A DNA stretch of 64,000 nucleotides from assembly GCF_001687625.2 (NCBI RefSeq), contig NZ_CP016538.2, positions 2,014,501 to 2,078,500 of the forward strand. Reading direction: 5' to 3'. Shown here piece after piece: positions 20,518 through 29,578 of the stretch (the first letter of the stretch is position 1; each line of letters starts with the position of its first letter). The position numbers and the translations under genes are program-made. This DNA is from Planococcus maritimus (GTDB lineage Bacteria > Bacillota > Bacilli > Bacillales_A > Planococcaceae). The notes beneath the pieces were generated by a model. That model was not told where the DNA came from. It saw nothing but the letters and a program-made list of their open reading frames with translations, and did not search any database.

Positions 20518-22836
20518 TTATTCATTTTCGTTGATAACCGGTTGATCTGCCGGTTCTTGCGGTTGTTCTGTTGGTGCTTCTGCTGGTTGTTCAGTCGCTT
20601 CTTCTGTTGAAGATTCAGCGGCTTGTTGGCCATCTGTTTCAGTTGCCTGCTCTTCTTCAGCTTTTAGCGACTGCGCCGGATAGAATACTTCCGGCGGCTG
20701 CAATTCGATGATAACAGATTCTCCGCTCTCTGGCACTGCGCCTTCTGCCACGCTTTGTGTCATGACAAAGCCTTGGCCTGCGATCTCCAGCGGCAATCCA
20801 CTGAGTGCTTGGAATGCCAGAAGCTCACGTTTTGACCAACCAGTGAAGTCAGGAATAGCGGTAGTGCCGCCGGTTCTCAATATGATGTTTTCTCCAGCTA
20901 CCAGCTTTTCGCCTGCTTGTGGATATTGGTCAGTTATTTGCGAATTATCACCAGCTACGACTGCATTTAATCCCTTAGCTTCTAATTGAGACACGGTTTC
21001 TTCTAAAGAAAGCCCCTGATAGTCTTCAATTTCAACTGTTTTAGCCTCTACAGAATTCTCAGGTGCGATGTTCAAATATTTCAATCCATTTTCCATGACG
21101 GAGGTAAAGATTTTGGAAACTGGGACCGATCCATATTCATCCGCAGGCAATTGAGGTTGCTGCACACCGATATAAATCAAGAGTTCCGGATCTTCTGCCG
21201 GTGCCATGCCCAAGAAAGAGAACAGGTAATTATTGCTGCCGGTCATGTATCGACCATCTTCACCAGGAACTTGCGCTGTGCCCGTCTTACCGGCTACAGA
21301 ATAATCCTGTAGCGCAAAACCTTTTGCAGAGCCTACATCTGAAGTCACAGTAGATGCCATGACTTCGCGTACTTGTTTCGCCGTTTCTGCTGAAATCGGC
21401 GTACCCGCCTGTTCAGGCTCTGACTTCACCGTTACATCACCCGTATCCGGATTTTTAATCTGGTCAATGATATATGGTTTCATCATCGTGCCGTCTCCTG
21501 CAATAGCCGTCGCGGCTTGGATCATTTGGATCGGCGTAACCGTGGACCCCTGACCGTAAGAAGTAGTCAATTTATTGATTGGGTATTCATCCAAAATCTT
21601 CCCAGCCGCTTCATTCGGCAAGTCGATACCCGTTTTTTCGCCGAATCCGAATGCGTCAATATAATTCATAAAATTATCCGCACCGAGGCGCTCAAGCAAA
21701 TAACCCATCGATACGTTGGACGAACGCTGGAAACCTTCGAGGAAAGTAATGCTGCCCCAACCACGCCCACTATTATGGTCGCCGATTGTCCGGTCTAGCA
21801 GTGTATAAGTTCCCGAATTGTAATAAGCGTTCGGATCCCATTTGCCTTCTTCAATAGCTGACGCTAAAGTGAATACTTTCATAGGCGAGCCAGGCTCAAT
21901 CGTCAGTTCAATGCTTTCATTTAACCAGTTTTCTGATAAGCCTTCTCGCGTATTTGGATTAAATGTCGGACGCTGAGACATTCCGAGAATCTCTCCTGTG
22001 TCCGGATCTGCGATCACAGCGATCATGCGCGCTGGGTTATATTCTTCCTGAACGCTCGACATGGCATCTTCCAAAAAATTCTGCAGCGTCCGGTCCAGCG
22101 TCAGTTGAAGATTGGATCCATCAATCGCTGGCGTAATGGCTTCTTGGCTATTCGGCAAAAGATAGCCCCATTTATCGGTATCGAACTCCATTTTGCCGTT
22201 CTTGCCTGTCAGCACTTCGTCGTGAATCGATTCCAATCCCATCTTGCCTTTGGTTTTCACTTGCCCATCTTCGAGCTCTTCTTTCATGGCAAAACCAATT
22301 AAATGAGAAGCGAAAACACCGTTCGGATATAGCCGTTTAAGATCCTTGACGAACAATAAGCCCGGCAAGTCCTGTTCTTTCATTTCGAGCATCTGAGTAT
22401 GGCTGATTTCACGCCCGGCTGCGCCGAACTCGACCTGATAGCGATCTTTTTCTATGCCATTCTCCAAGATGCTTTGCAATTCGTCCGTCGGCGTGCCCAA
22501 TTGCTCCGATAAGTACGCTGCCGTTTTTTCGGCATCGATGACGTGATTCGGTTCTTTGGGATTTGTTGTTACCGACTCATCCAGCACCGCTACCAATTTA
22601 TACGTCAAGGTATCTTCTGCGATAACCTCGCCGTTGCGGTCCAAAATCTTTCCGCGTTCTGCCGTCAGCACTTCTTCCTGGCTGTATTTGGCAGCGGCTC
22701 TTGCAGCCAATTCCTGCCCTTCAACTTTGCCCGTCGCTTGGATTGTGATTATTCTGGCCATTAAAAGGAAAAAGAGCCCTGCAAATAGTAAAAATAGCAG
22801 AAAGGCTCCTCCTTGAAAACGAAATTTCTTCTTCAT
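20518..22836 (-). CDS. pbpB: Penicillin-binding protein, class B division transpeptidase (PBP2B/PBP1 type) with PASTA domains
   Basis: Septal D,D-transpeptidase. One N-terminal membrane anchor (about 11-33) is followed by the PBP dimerisation domain and the transpeptidase domain with SPMK (317-320), SSN (372-374) and KTG (517-519). Two PASTA repeats lie at about 605-660 and 661-715. The last 48 residues (about 725-772) are an acidic Glu/Gln/Ala/Pro/Thr tail with almost no basic residues. It overlaps ftsL by four bases. spoVD and murE, which follow it in Bacillus, are missing. Confidence 0.95.
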   Translation of the reverse strand: MKKKFRFQGGAFLLFLLFAGLFFLLMARIITIQATGKVEGQELAARAAAKYSQEEVLTAERGKILDRNGEVIAEDTLTYKLVAVLDESVTTNPKEPNHVIDAEKTAAYLSEQLGTPTDELQSILENGIEKDRYQVEFGAAGREISHTQMLEMKEQDLPGLLFVKDLKRLYPNGVFASHLIGFAMKEELEDGQVKTKGKMGLESIHDEVLTGKNGKMEFDTDKWGYLLPNSQEAITPAIDGSNLQLTLDRTLQNFLEDAMSSVQEEYNPARMIAVIADPDTGEILGMSQRPTFNPNTREGLSENWLNESIELTIEPGSPMKVFTLASAIEEGKWDPNAYYNSGTYTLLDRTIGDHNSGRGWGSITFLEGFQRSSNVSMGYLLERLGADNFMNYIDAFGFGEKTGIDLPNEAAGKILDEYPINKLTTSYGQGSTVTPIQMIQAATAIAGDGTMMKPYIIDQIKNPDTGDVTVKSEPEQAGTPISAETAKQVREVMASTVTSDVGSAKGFALQDYSVAGKTGTAQVPGEDGRYMTGSNNYLFSFLGMAPAEDPELLIYIGVQQPQLPADEYGSVPVSKIFTSVMENGLKYLNIAPENSVEAKTVEIEDYQGLSLEETVSQLEAKGLNAVVAGDNSQITDQYPQAGEKLVAGENIILRTGGTTAIPDFTGWSKRELLAFQALSGLPLEIAGQGFVMTQSVAEGAVPESGESVIIELQPPEVFYPAQSLKAEEEQATETDGQQAAESSTEEATEQPAEAPTEQPQEPADQPVINENE

Positions 22837-23192
22837 TGTCCCGGCACTACCTTTACATTTCGCTCATTTAATTTTAAGCCGTAATCCTTTGCTTTCGACC
22901 AAATGCGCTCATATGAAGACAGTTCACTTACTTGCACGGACAAATCGGTATTTTGTTTCGTCGTTTCATTGATTGAATTTTCAATTGTTTGAATTTCTTG
23001 TGTGGAAGCTTGAATGGTCGACTGATTTTGCAAGACCAGCAATGCACACAGGATGCAAACTGCCAGGAAAGCCGTGTAGAGGATCTTTTCGCCTTTGGTG
23101 ATGCGTTTTTTCTTTTTAGCCGGCTGTCTATTCGGACTTTGCGGAACGGCCGGCTGTTGGATGTAGGTTTGGGTTCTCGCATTCAACGCCAT
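22833..23192 (-). CDS. ftsL: Cell division protein FtsL
   Basis: Small bitopic divisome protein, 119 aa. A basic cytoplasmic N-terminus (AKKKKRITKGEK) leads to one membrane segment (about 38-57) and an extracytoplasmic leucine-zipper-like coiled coil (about 60-98). The position between rsmH and pbpB is diagnostic, since the family is poorly conserved in sequence. It partners with DivIB and the transpeptidase. Confidence 0.9.
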   Translation of the reverse strand: MALNARTQTYIQQPAVPQSPNRQPAKKKKRITKGEKILYTAFLAVCILCALLVLQNQSTIQASTQEIQTIENSINETTKQNTDLSVQVSELSSYERIWSKAKDYGLKLNERNVKVVPGQ

Positions 23193-23204
23193 TAAAACAC
23201 GTCC

Positions 23205-24143
23205 TTAGAGTTTGATTTTCTCCGCAATCCGCAACTTGGCGGAACGCGACCGATTATTATGCGCCAATTCTTCTTCCGATGGCAATATGGGTTTTCGTGT
23301 AATCAATTTCAATTTGGGTTCAAGTCCAGCCGGAATGACCGGCAAATTCGGAGGCAGTTCCGGAAGCGATGAGGCTTCTTTAAATAAGGCCTTCGTTAAG
23401 CGGTCTTCGAGCGAATGGAAGGTAATGACACTGATTCTGCCGTTAACTGCCAGTAAGTCTAGGGCATCCTGCAACGAAGTTTCAGCAGCCCCAAGTTCAT
23501 CGTTCACTGCAATGCGGATTGCCTGGAACACGCGTTTGGCTGGATGTCCGCCTTTGCGTCTTGCAGGTGCCGGGATGCCGTCTTTGATGCATTCGACAAG
23601 CTGGGCCGTCGTCTCGATCGGCTCTTTTTCGCGAGCAGCTTCGATTTTCCGAGCGATTTGCTTGGAGAATTTTTCCTCCCCGTAGCGGTAAAAAATACGC
23701 ACGAGGTCTTCAAAACGCCAGTCGTTTACAACATGATAAGCACTCAGCTCTGCGCTTTGATCCATGCGCATGTCGAGTGGCGCATCATGATGATAGCTGA
23801 ATCCGCGTTCGGGCGTATCCAACTGGGGCGATGAAACCCCCAAATCATATAAAATGCCATCGACTTTCTCGACTCCGTGTTTTTCTAGCTCTTCTTTTAA
23901 ATCCTTAAAGTTTGCATGGATGAAAGTGATCTTATGTAAATGGTTTTTCAGTTTTTCTTTTGCATGCTCGATTGCTGTTGCATCCTGATCAAAGCAGTAC
24001 AGATGTCCCTGATCGGATAGCTGCTCGGCCAAGTATTCGCTATGGCCGGCACCACCGAGTGTACAATCTACATATATGCCATCAGGACGAATGTTCAGCC
24101 CATCGACAGTTTCATGCAGCAAAACTGTAGTGTGATTGAACAA
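23205..24143 (-). CDS. rsmH: 16S rRNA (cytosine(1402)-N4)-methyltransferase
   Basis: S-adenosylmethionine-dependent methyltransferase of 16S rRNA (formerly MraW). The SAM motif [13 protein letters not shown] is near residue 25, and later [13 protein letters not shown] and [11 protein letters not shown]. The frame is open to 24161, but TTG 24143 (then [15 protein letters not shown]) aligns with the Bacillus start FQHKTVLLRETVDGL and has GGGGGGA upstream, giving 312 aa. It is the second gene of the dcw operon. Confidence 0.95.
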   Translation of the reverse strand: MFNHTTVLLHETVDGLNIRPDGIYVDCTLGGAGHSEYLAEQLSDQGHLYCFDQDATAIEHAKEKLKNHLHKITFIHANFKDLKEELEKHGVEKVDGILYDLGVSSPQLDTPERGFSYHHDAPLDMRMDQSAELSAYHVVNDWRFEDLVRIFYRYGEEKFSKQIARKIEAAREKEPIETTAQLVECIKDGIPAPARRKGGHPAKRVFQAIRIAVNDELGAAETSLQDALDLLAVNGRISVITFHSLEDRLTKALFKEASSLPELPPNLPVIPAGLEPKLKLITRKPILPSEEELAHNNRSRSAKLRIAEKIKL

Positions 24144-24164
24144 CCCAGTCCCCCCGTTCATTAG

Positions 24165-24596
24165 TTAAAAATCAAAGTCAGTTAAGTTTTCAGCAATTTC
24201 ATTAAAGGATTCTTCGGATTCTTCAAAATATGCTTCCCACGCATCTTTTGCCCAAATTTCGAAACGATTGGAGACGCCGAGAATGACGCATTCTTTTTCG
24301 ATCTTTGCATATGACAAAAGGTTCGCAGGTATATTGACGCGCCCCTGCTTATCAAGTTCCATTTCCTGGGCACCTGAGAAGAAAAAACGGGTAAATGCGC
24401 GTGCATCTTTTTTCGTAACTGGCATTTCTTTTAATTTTTCTTCAATTTTATTCCATTCATTCATTGGATAACCAAATAAGCACTGATCCAGGCCCCGGGT
24501 GATTACAAACTGCTCACCCAGCAAGTCACGGTATTTAGCAGGAACGATTAATCTGCCCTTAGCATCAACATTGTGTTGAAATTCGCCCATGAACAT
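24165..24596 (-). CDS. mraZ: Transcriptional regulator / division protein MraZ
   Basis: 143-residue AbrB-like protein with two SpoVT/AbrB half-domains, each with a DXXGR signature ([13 protein letters not shown] and [12 protein letters not shown]). It binds repeats in its own promoter in other bacteria. The frame is open upstream, but [15 protein letters not shown] is the family start and is preceded by GGGGTGAAAGG. First gene of the dcw operon; candidate operator repeats lie at 24622-24651. Confidence 0.95.
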   Translation of the reverse strand: MFMGEFQHNVDAKGRLIVPAKYRDLLGEQFVITRGLDQCLFGYPMNEWNKIEEKLKEMPVTKKDARAFTRFFFSGAQEMELDKQGRVNIPANLLSYAKIEKECVILGVSNRFEIWAKDAWEAYFEESEESFNEIAENLTDFDF

Positions 24597-24612
24597 GCCT
24601 TTCACCCCACTT

Positions 24613-24651
24613 ATTATAATTAATGTACCACATTCCCCCACATGCCACCAC
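24613..24651 (-). promoter_or_regulatory. mraZ promoter with three 10-bp phased GTGG repeats (putative MraZ operator)
   Basis: The minus strand has -10 TATAAT (24613-24618), 17 bp before ATG. Upstream are three direct repeats of period 10, GTGGTGGCAT, GTGGGGGAAT and GTGGTACATT, covering 24622-24651 and the -35 position, which lacks a consensus hexamer. MraZ proteins are known to bind short G-rich direct repeats spaced by one helical turn, so self-regulation is inferred. Confidence 0.7.
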
Positions 24652-24708
24652 TTGTTTTTGAAATATTTCACTATTGTTACAGCATTTCATCTCAAAGAGT
24701 TTACTTCA

Positions 24709-24736
24709 TAAAAAAAAAGCCTGCTCAGGCAGGCTT
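24709..24736 (-). terminator. Intrinsic terminator after bshC
   Basis: Minus strand: 8-bp stem AAGCCTGC / GCAGGCTT with a TGAG loop, then nine or more T. It separates bshC from mraZ transcription. Confidence 0.88.
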
Positions 24737-24743
24737 TTCCAAG

Positions 24744-26363
24744 TTAAAGAATGACAATTTTGTGGGTGTTGTCGTAGTTCATCCGCAGGTCCAATAGGTC
24801 TTCTATCAAGCCTTTGCCGTATTGATTCAAATAAGGAATCGGATTGTAAATACGCTCTTGCAACCCTGATTCTGGCAATAAAGCATTTTCGATTGCCGCA
24901 AGCTGGTTGAATTGCGTGCTATTTTGAATAGCCACTTCATCCTGAAGTTTATGCTTGAGGAAGTCAAGCTGCTTCAAATGAATCCGCAAGTTTTTCTCAG
25001 TTAATGGCGTGAGACCGGCGCTGACTGCCGTAAAGCGGCTGATCAGTTCTTCGTACTCTTCAGTCAAACCTTTCTTGACTTCGTCGATTTTCGCTTCCGT
25101 TTCTTCATCTCTAATATGCTCGTACAGTTCATTTCGTAGCTGAGGAACTTTCCGCTCAACAACCACATCTTCAAAACTCAACTGCTGCTTTTCCATCAAA
25201 CTAGCCGTCCGTCTGTCGATTAAGCTAACGCTGAGACGCGGCATGACGATCGGCATCTCCATGTCCATCAGCTCAAATGCGCCTTTTAGCGCCGCCCAAT
25301 AGGCAATCTCTCCTGGCCCACCAACAAAGGCCAGTACCGGAAAGACGAAATCTTGCATTAATGGCCGTGTCACTACATTATTGCTGAGGCGTTCAGGCTC
25401 GCGCTTTGCAATGTCCAAAAGTTGTTGTTGAGTAAAGCTCACTGACGTGTCTTTGACCACAAAATGGCTTCCCTCGCGCTCTAATAATAGGCGCTCGCCT
25501 TCGATCGTAAGAAACAGATGTGCCGCTTCTTCTTTGGCATCGATTCCAGCCTTATAGCCGTCCGCTTCAAGTGCTGTTTCAGCTTCCACTACCGCTTTCG
25601 CTATCGCTCCACTATTTTCGATGAGCTTCGAGAAAAAGCTTCCCTCATAGGCGCGCAATTGCTTGTCCGCAGCGTCAATATAAAGCAGACCTTGATGATC
25701 GAAGAAATGGTTGAGCAGGCTTGCGAAAAACGCCGTAAACGTATCCGCCTTTTCCAAATGACTGAACACGAGAGAGCGGATTTCCTTCGTATGGGCCGTT
25801 TCCGGCAAGCTGCGGAAGTATTCTTCTAAAAACGCCTCAATCTCTTCTGCTTTCAGTGGTGCATGCGATGCTGCGCTTTTCCCTAACTTTGCATGGGGAT
25901 AATTCAGTTTCTCGATACGTCCATTTGTTTCACGGTAGATATGACAGATCTCTGCTAAATCGTGGTCTTCTCCAGCGATCCAAAAAACCGGAACGACTGG
26001 TGTCCCAAGTTTATCCGTAGCTTCTTTTGCCAATAAAATCGAGGAAATCGCTTTATGTACTGTGTACAATGGCCCCGTCAGCAATCCCGCCTGCTGGCCA
26101 GTCACTACGACTGATGCGCCCGATTCAAAATGCGCAAGGTTTTGTTTAGCTGCTTCAGATATCCCGAAAGGTTCCATATAGCTTGCGACGATGTCTGCCA
26201 GTTTTTTTCGATCGACTGGATGGTCATTTAAGCTTTCCAGTCTTTTTTCAGCCCGTTCCAAAGAAGGTTGATAGGAAAAGTAATGCATTATTTTTTGTTC
26301 TTTATTTGTATAATCAACCATCAACTTGGAGGATGGCGGTATGTATTTTTCCTCTAATTTCAT
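24744..26363 (-). CDS. bshC: Bacillithiol biosynthesis cysteine-adding enzyme
   Basis: Predicted last enzyme of bacillithiol synthesis, joining cysteine to GlcN-malate. It is 539 aa, normal for the YllA/BshC family. The Rossmann-like core is marked by VVTGQQAGLLTGPLYTVHKA and the later VFWIAGEDHDLAEI; a long helical region lies at about 390-480. It lies just upstream of mraZ, as in Bacillus. It implies the cell uses bacillithiol as a low-molecular-weight thiol. Confidence 0.92.
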   Translation of the reverse strand: MKLEEKYIPPSSKLMVDYTNKEQKIMHYFSYQPSLERAEKRLESLNDHPVDRKKLADIVASYMEPFGISEAAKQNLAHFESGASVVVTGQQAGLLTGPLYTVHKAISSILLAKEATDKLGTPVVPVFWIAGEDHDLAEICHIYRETNGRIEKLNYPHAKLGKSAASHAPLKAEEIEAFLEEYFRSLPETAHTKEIRSLVFSHLEKADTFTAFFASLLNHFFDHQGLLYIDAADKQLRAYEGSFFSKLIENSGAIAKAVVEAETALEADGYKAGIDAKEEAAHLFLTIEGERLLLEREGSHFVVKDTSVSFTQQQLLDIAKREPERLSNNVVTRPLMQDFVFPVLAFVGGPGEIAYWAALKGAFELMDMEMPIVMPRLSVSLIDRRTASLMEKQQLSFEDVVVERKVPQLRNELYEHIRDEETEAKIDEVKKGLTEEYEELISRFTAVSAGLTPLTEKNLRIHLKQLDFLKHKLQDEVAIQNSTQFNQLAAIENALLPESGLQERIYNPIPYLNQYGKGLIEDLLDLRMNYDNTHKIVIL

Positions 26364-26438
26364 GAATTTGAATCCCCTTTTCGCTTTACATTCAAAGACT
26401 ACTATAACAAAAGGAGGATGGCATGAGAAAAAATCCGC

Positions 26439-26819
26439 TTAGCGAAATGATTGGACCGCTAAAAAGATCAGTCCAGCAAGCCACGTGGCAGCGTAAATCG
26501 CAGAGAGCGCCAAAAAACAAATCCGCCAAATCTTGCGTAAGAACTTGATCACTTCCAGTTCTTTTTGGGTCTTCCATTCCCGAATCAGCAAAATAATAGC
26601 AAACAATAAGGCCGCCATGAAGATGAATGGCTGCACTTTCACGTCGAACAGCAAATCGAGTGAGGCCGGAACCGAAAAAAACAATAGAAAGGCAGTGATA
26701 TCAGCAGCGATTCCAAGCGCTTTGCGTTTTTTGGATTTATAGCTCAATGCATAGACGACTAAAAATAAGATAAAGGGGACGTAAAGCAAAACGTTCCCAG
26801 CAATAGATATCCATTTCAT
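26439..26819 (-). CDS. DUF3397 family membrane protein
   Basis: 126-residue integral membrane protein with four predicted hydrophobic segments (about 5-25, 37-54, 61-80, 100-122) and short charged loops. It fits the DUF3397 family, which often lies between panE and bshC in Bacillales. The start ATG overlaps the panE stop (ATGA) and has GAGG upstream. Function unknown. Confidence 0.75.
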   Translation of the reverse strand: MKWISIAGNVLLYVPFILFLVVYALSYKSKKRKALGIAADITAFLLFFSVPASLDLLFDVKVQPFIFMAALLFAIILLIREWKTQKELEVIKFLRKIWRICFLALSAIYAATWLAGLIFLAVQSFR

Positions 26820-27676
26820 CAGGTTTCCTCAACAGTCTTTAGTAAATGATAAAATGCTTTAAACAAAGGCAGGTCGAGCTTCGCGGTCTGGAGGATATAG
26901 AGCATTAGGCCATCAACATCCATCGGATCCCCGGCTAGGCGATCTGCGAGCATAGACGATATTTCTGCCGGGCGCGAGGCACAATAGGCCGCGACGCGCT
27001 CAATCGGCTGCAAGCTTTCAATTTCCGGAAAAGCCAAATACATTTCGTTGTACAGATTGCGAAACAACTCATAGGCATTCGGGTCGGTAATCAACCGCCC
27101 TTTTTCGATTTTCATCAACGCTGTCAACGGATTGATGAGGCTATCCCTCAAAAGCTGCTCGAACAGGCGTGTTTCGATATCGTCTGTCCATTGCACGGTG
27201 ATTTGATCCACTGCTGTGAGCGAATCGAATCGCTGCGCTTCGCCTTTTAATAAGCCTAGGCTGAGCTGCGGCAGTTTGGTGTACTTGATTTCGTGCGCGC
27301 TGACTTTGACTGCGTCGCAATCCAATACGGCAGCCGCGATTTGGCGATGTGCCAGCAATCGAGCTTTTTCTACATAAAGCATTCCTTGTTGGACAAAAAT
27401 GAGCGGGTTGCTCGGCCGTCGAATTTTCAGCAACTTTAATATAGGCGGCAGTTCTTCTGAATGAATCGTGATCACTATGTAAGCATCCGGGTCCACCTGT
27501 TCAAAATCGGTGTGTACGGCAATTTGCTGTTGTTCTGTGCCACATACGAGGCCATTAGCGTTTAGTTCAGCGGCTTGTTGTTCATTTGTGATGATCAGCT
27601 GAACCTCGCCTTGTTTATTTAATAAATGCGCAAGCAACAATGCCTGGGCGTTTCCGCCGATAATTGCAAATTTCAT
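26819..27676 (-). CDS. panE: 2-dehydropantoate 2-reductase (ketopantoate reductase)
   Basis: NADPH-dependent reduction of ketopantoate to pantoate for coenzyme A. A Rossmann start IIGGNAQALLLAHLL (GGxxxA in place of the usual GxGxxG) and the C-terminal helical domain with LRDSLINPLTALMKIEKG, containing the conserved Asn-Pro-Leu-Thr, support the call. 285 aa. The ribosome site AAGGAGG is strong. The less canonical nucleotide loop leaves some doubt about the exact substrate. Confidence 0.82.
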   Translation of the reverse strand: MKFAIIGGNAQALLLAHLLNKQGEVQLIITNEQQAAELNANGLVCGTEQQQIAVHTDFEQVDPDAYIVITIHSEELPPILKLLKIRRPSNPLIFVQQGMLYVEKARLLAHRQIAAAVLDCDAVKVSAHEIKYTKLPQLSLGLLKGEAQRFDSLTAVDQITVQWTDDIETRLFEQLLRDSLINPLTALMKIEKGRLITDPNAYELFRNLYNEMYLAFPEIESLQPIERVAAYCASRPAEISSMLADRLAGDPMDVDGLMLYILQTAKLDLPLFKAFYHLLKTVEET

Positions 27677-27738
27677 GGAAACCCCTCCTTTTTTTCAGAG
27701 CAATCATAGATAGACGCCGCGCTGTTTGTGCGTCTGCT

Positions 27739-27767
27739 AAAAAAGAAGCCTGCCAATTTGGCAGACT
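27739..27767 (-). terminator. Intrinsic terminator after the carboxyltransferase gene
   Basis: Minus strand: stem GTCTGCCAA / TTGGCAGGC followed by TTCTTTTTTA. It ends the four-gene acyl-CoA carboxylase and hydratase run. Confidence 0.8.
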
Positions 27768-27783
27768 CCACGTCTATTACTCA

Positions 27784-29334
27784 TTATACAGGAATGATCG
27801 GATGTTTTCGATATGGCAACGGCAAATCTTTTGTCGCATAAATCGACAAGCGCTTCGATAATTCGTCGCGAAGTGCATAAGGCGCCACGATTTCATCGAC
27901 GATGAGCTCTGAAGCCAACCGGTAAATATTAATTTCTTCTTTATACTCTTGATGCTTTTGCTGAACGTAAGCCAAGCGCTCTTTCGGATCTTCAATGGCT
28001 TCAATCTTATTGGAGTAAACTGCATTGACGGCCGCCTCAGGTCCCATGACGGCAATTTGCGCCGTTGGAAGCGCAATGCACACATCAGGCTCAAATGCCG
28101 GACCTGCCATAGCATATAAACCAGCGCCATAGGCTTTGCGGACAACGACCGAAATTTTCGGCACTGTGGCCGCACTCATCGCGGAGATGAATTTAGCGCC
28201 GTGGCGGATAATGCCGGCACGTTCGACTTTCGTCCCAATCATAAATCCGGGTACATCAGCCAAGAACAATAATGGGATCGAGAAGGCATCGCATAAATTG
28301 ATGAACTTAGCGCCTTTGTCAGCAGAATCCCCAAACAACACGCCGCCTTTTACTTTCGGTTGGTTGGCGATGATGCCAACCACTTGGCCATCAATGCGTG
28401 CAAGACCGGTGATCAATTCCGGCGCGAATAGCTTTTTGATGTCGAAGAAGCTGTCTTCATCGATCAATTGATCAATTAATTCGTACATATCAAACGGCGC
28501 GTTCTGGTTTTCCGGAATGATTTCCTCCAGGCTGCGTCCCGCTTTTTTCGCTTTCGCTTCGGCCACTTCAGGCTTGCCGGCAAAGTTCGCCGGGAAGAAT
28601 GCCATATAGCGGCGCGCTTCTGAAATCGCTTCTTCTTCTGTCGCAACTAACACATCACCGACACCACTGACGGTACAGTGCATGCGAGCCCCGCCCATCT
28701 CTTCGAGTGACACTTTTTCGCCAATGACTTTTTCAGCCATGCGCGGTGAGCCCAGATACATGGAAGCATTGCCTTCGACCATGATGACAATGTCGCAAAA
28801 CGCCGGAATATATGCTCCGCCCGCTGCAGATGGTCCGAACAACAAACATACTTGCGGCACCATGCCGGACATGCGCACTTGGTTATGGAAAATGCGTCCT
28901 GCGCCGCGGCGGTTTGGGAACATCTCTAATTGATCGGTAATGCGTGCCCCTGCTGAGTCGACCAAATACAACATCGGTACTTGCATTTTTTCAGCCGTTT
29001 CCTGGATGCGAATGATTTTCTCCACTGTCCGTGAACCCCATGACCCTGCTTTAACGGTAGAATCGTTCGCCATCACACAAACGGTTTCGCCATTTACTTT
29101 ACCGATCGCCGTGACGACGCCATCAGCCGGAAGATCTCCCGCTTCTACGTTCGCGAAGCGGCCGTCTTCAATATAATCACCTTCATCAAACAACAGCTGT
29201 AAGCGGTCTCTGACAAATAGTTTATTGCTTTCTTTTAATTTTTCATGGTATTTCTCTTGTCCGCCCGCGAAAATCTTGGAAAGCTTTTCTTCGAGCCGTG
29301 TATTATACCCTGTCGTTTCAGTCGTTTTCGTCAT
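27784..29334 (-). CDS. Acyl-CoA carboxylase, carboxyltransferase subunit (YngE/PccB type)
   Basis: Transfers the carboxyl group from biotin to an acyl-CoA. It is 516 aa and holds both halves of the carboxyltransferase fold, with oxyanion-hole Gly-Gly motifs in LLFGPSAAGGAYIPAFCD and later VVRKAYGAGLYAMAGP. Substrate could be 3-methylcrotonyl-, propionyl- or a related CoA; sequence alone does not settle it. The YngE-type neighbours (separate small biotin carrier, biotin carboxylase, enoyl-CoA hydratase) favour branched-chain acyl-CoA breakdown. The start is ATG 29334 with AAGGGG eight nt upstream; a GTG three codons earlier lies in that ribosome site. Confidence 0.88.
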   Translation of the reverse strand: MTKTTETTGYNTRLEEKLSKIFAGGQEKYHEKLKESNKLFVRDRLQLLFDEGDYIEDGRFANVEAGDLPADGVVTAIGKVNGETVCVMANDSTVKAGSWGSRTVEKIIRIQETAEKMQVPMLYLVDSAGARITDQLEMFPNRRGAGRIFHNQVRMSGMVPQVCLLFGPSAAGGAYIPAFCDIVIMVEGNASMYLGSPRMAEKVIGEKVSLEEMGGARMHCTVSGVGDVLVATEEEAISEARRYMAFFPANFAGKPEVAEAKAKKAGRSLEEIIPENQNAPFDMYELIDQLIDEDSFFDIKKLFAPELITGLARIDGQVVGIIANQPKVKGGVLFGDSADKGAKFINLCDAFSIPLLFLADVPGFMIGTKVERAGIIRHGAKFISAMSAATVPKISVVVRKAYGAGLYAMAGPAFEPDVCIALPTAQIAVMGPEAAVNAVYSNKIEAIEDPKERLAYVQQKHQEYKEEINIYRLASELIVDEIVAPYALRDELSKRLSIYATKDLPLPYRKHPIIPV

Positions 29335-29362
29335 TTCTTCCACCCCTTTGGATTCAAATGCC

Positions 29363-29578
29363 TTATTCGCCGAGCGTTACCAATGTGTCCCCTTCGTTGA
29401 CAAAGCCGCCAACTTCCACATCGATTTTTTCGACTTGCCCGCCGAATTCCGCTTCGACTGGAATCTCCATTTTCATGGATTCCAACGTCATAACGGTTTG
29501 ACCCGCCGACACCGAATCCCCTTCGTTGACTGCAATGTTTAAGACCGTTCCGGCCATAGATGCTGTTAGTTGTTTCAT
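29363..29578 (-). CDS. Biotin/lipoyl attachment carrier protein (small BCCP, YngHB-like)
   Basis: 71-residue carrier made of a single biotinyl domain. The biotin Lys is residue 36 in ESMKMEI. It shuttles carboxybiotin between the biotin carboxylase and the carboxyltransferase encoded on either side. The start MKQLTASMAG is chosen over an 11-codon extension because that extension overlaps the upstream gene and is not family-like. It overlaps the carboxylase gene end by four bases. Confidence 0.9.
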   Translation of the reverse strand: MKQLTASMAGTVLNIAVNEGDSVSAGQTVMTLESMKMEIPVEAEFGGQVEKIDVEVGGFVNEGDTLVTLGE

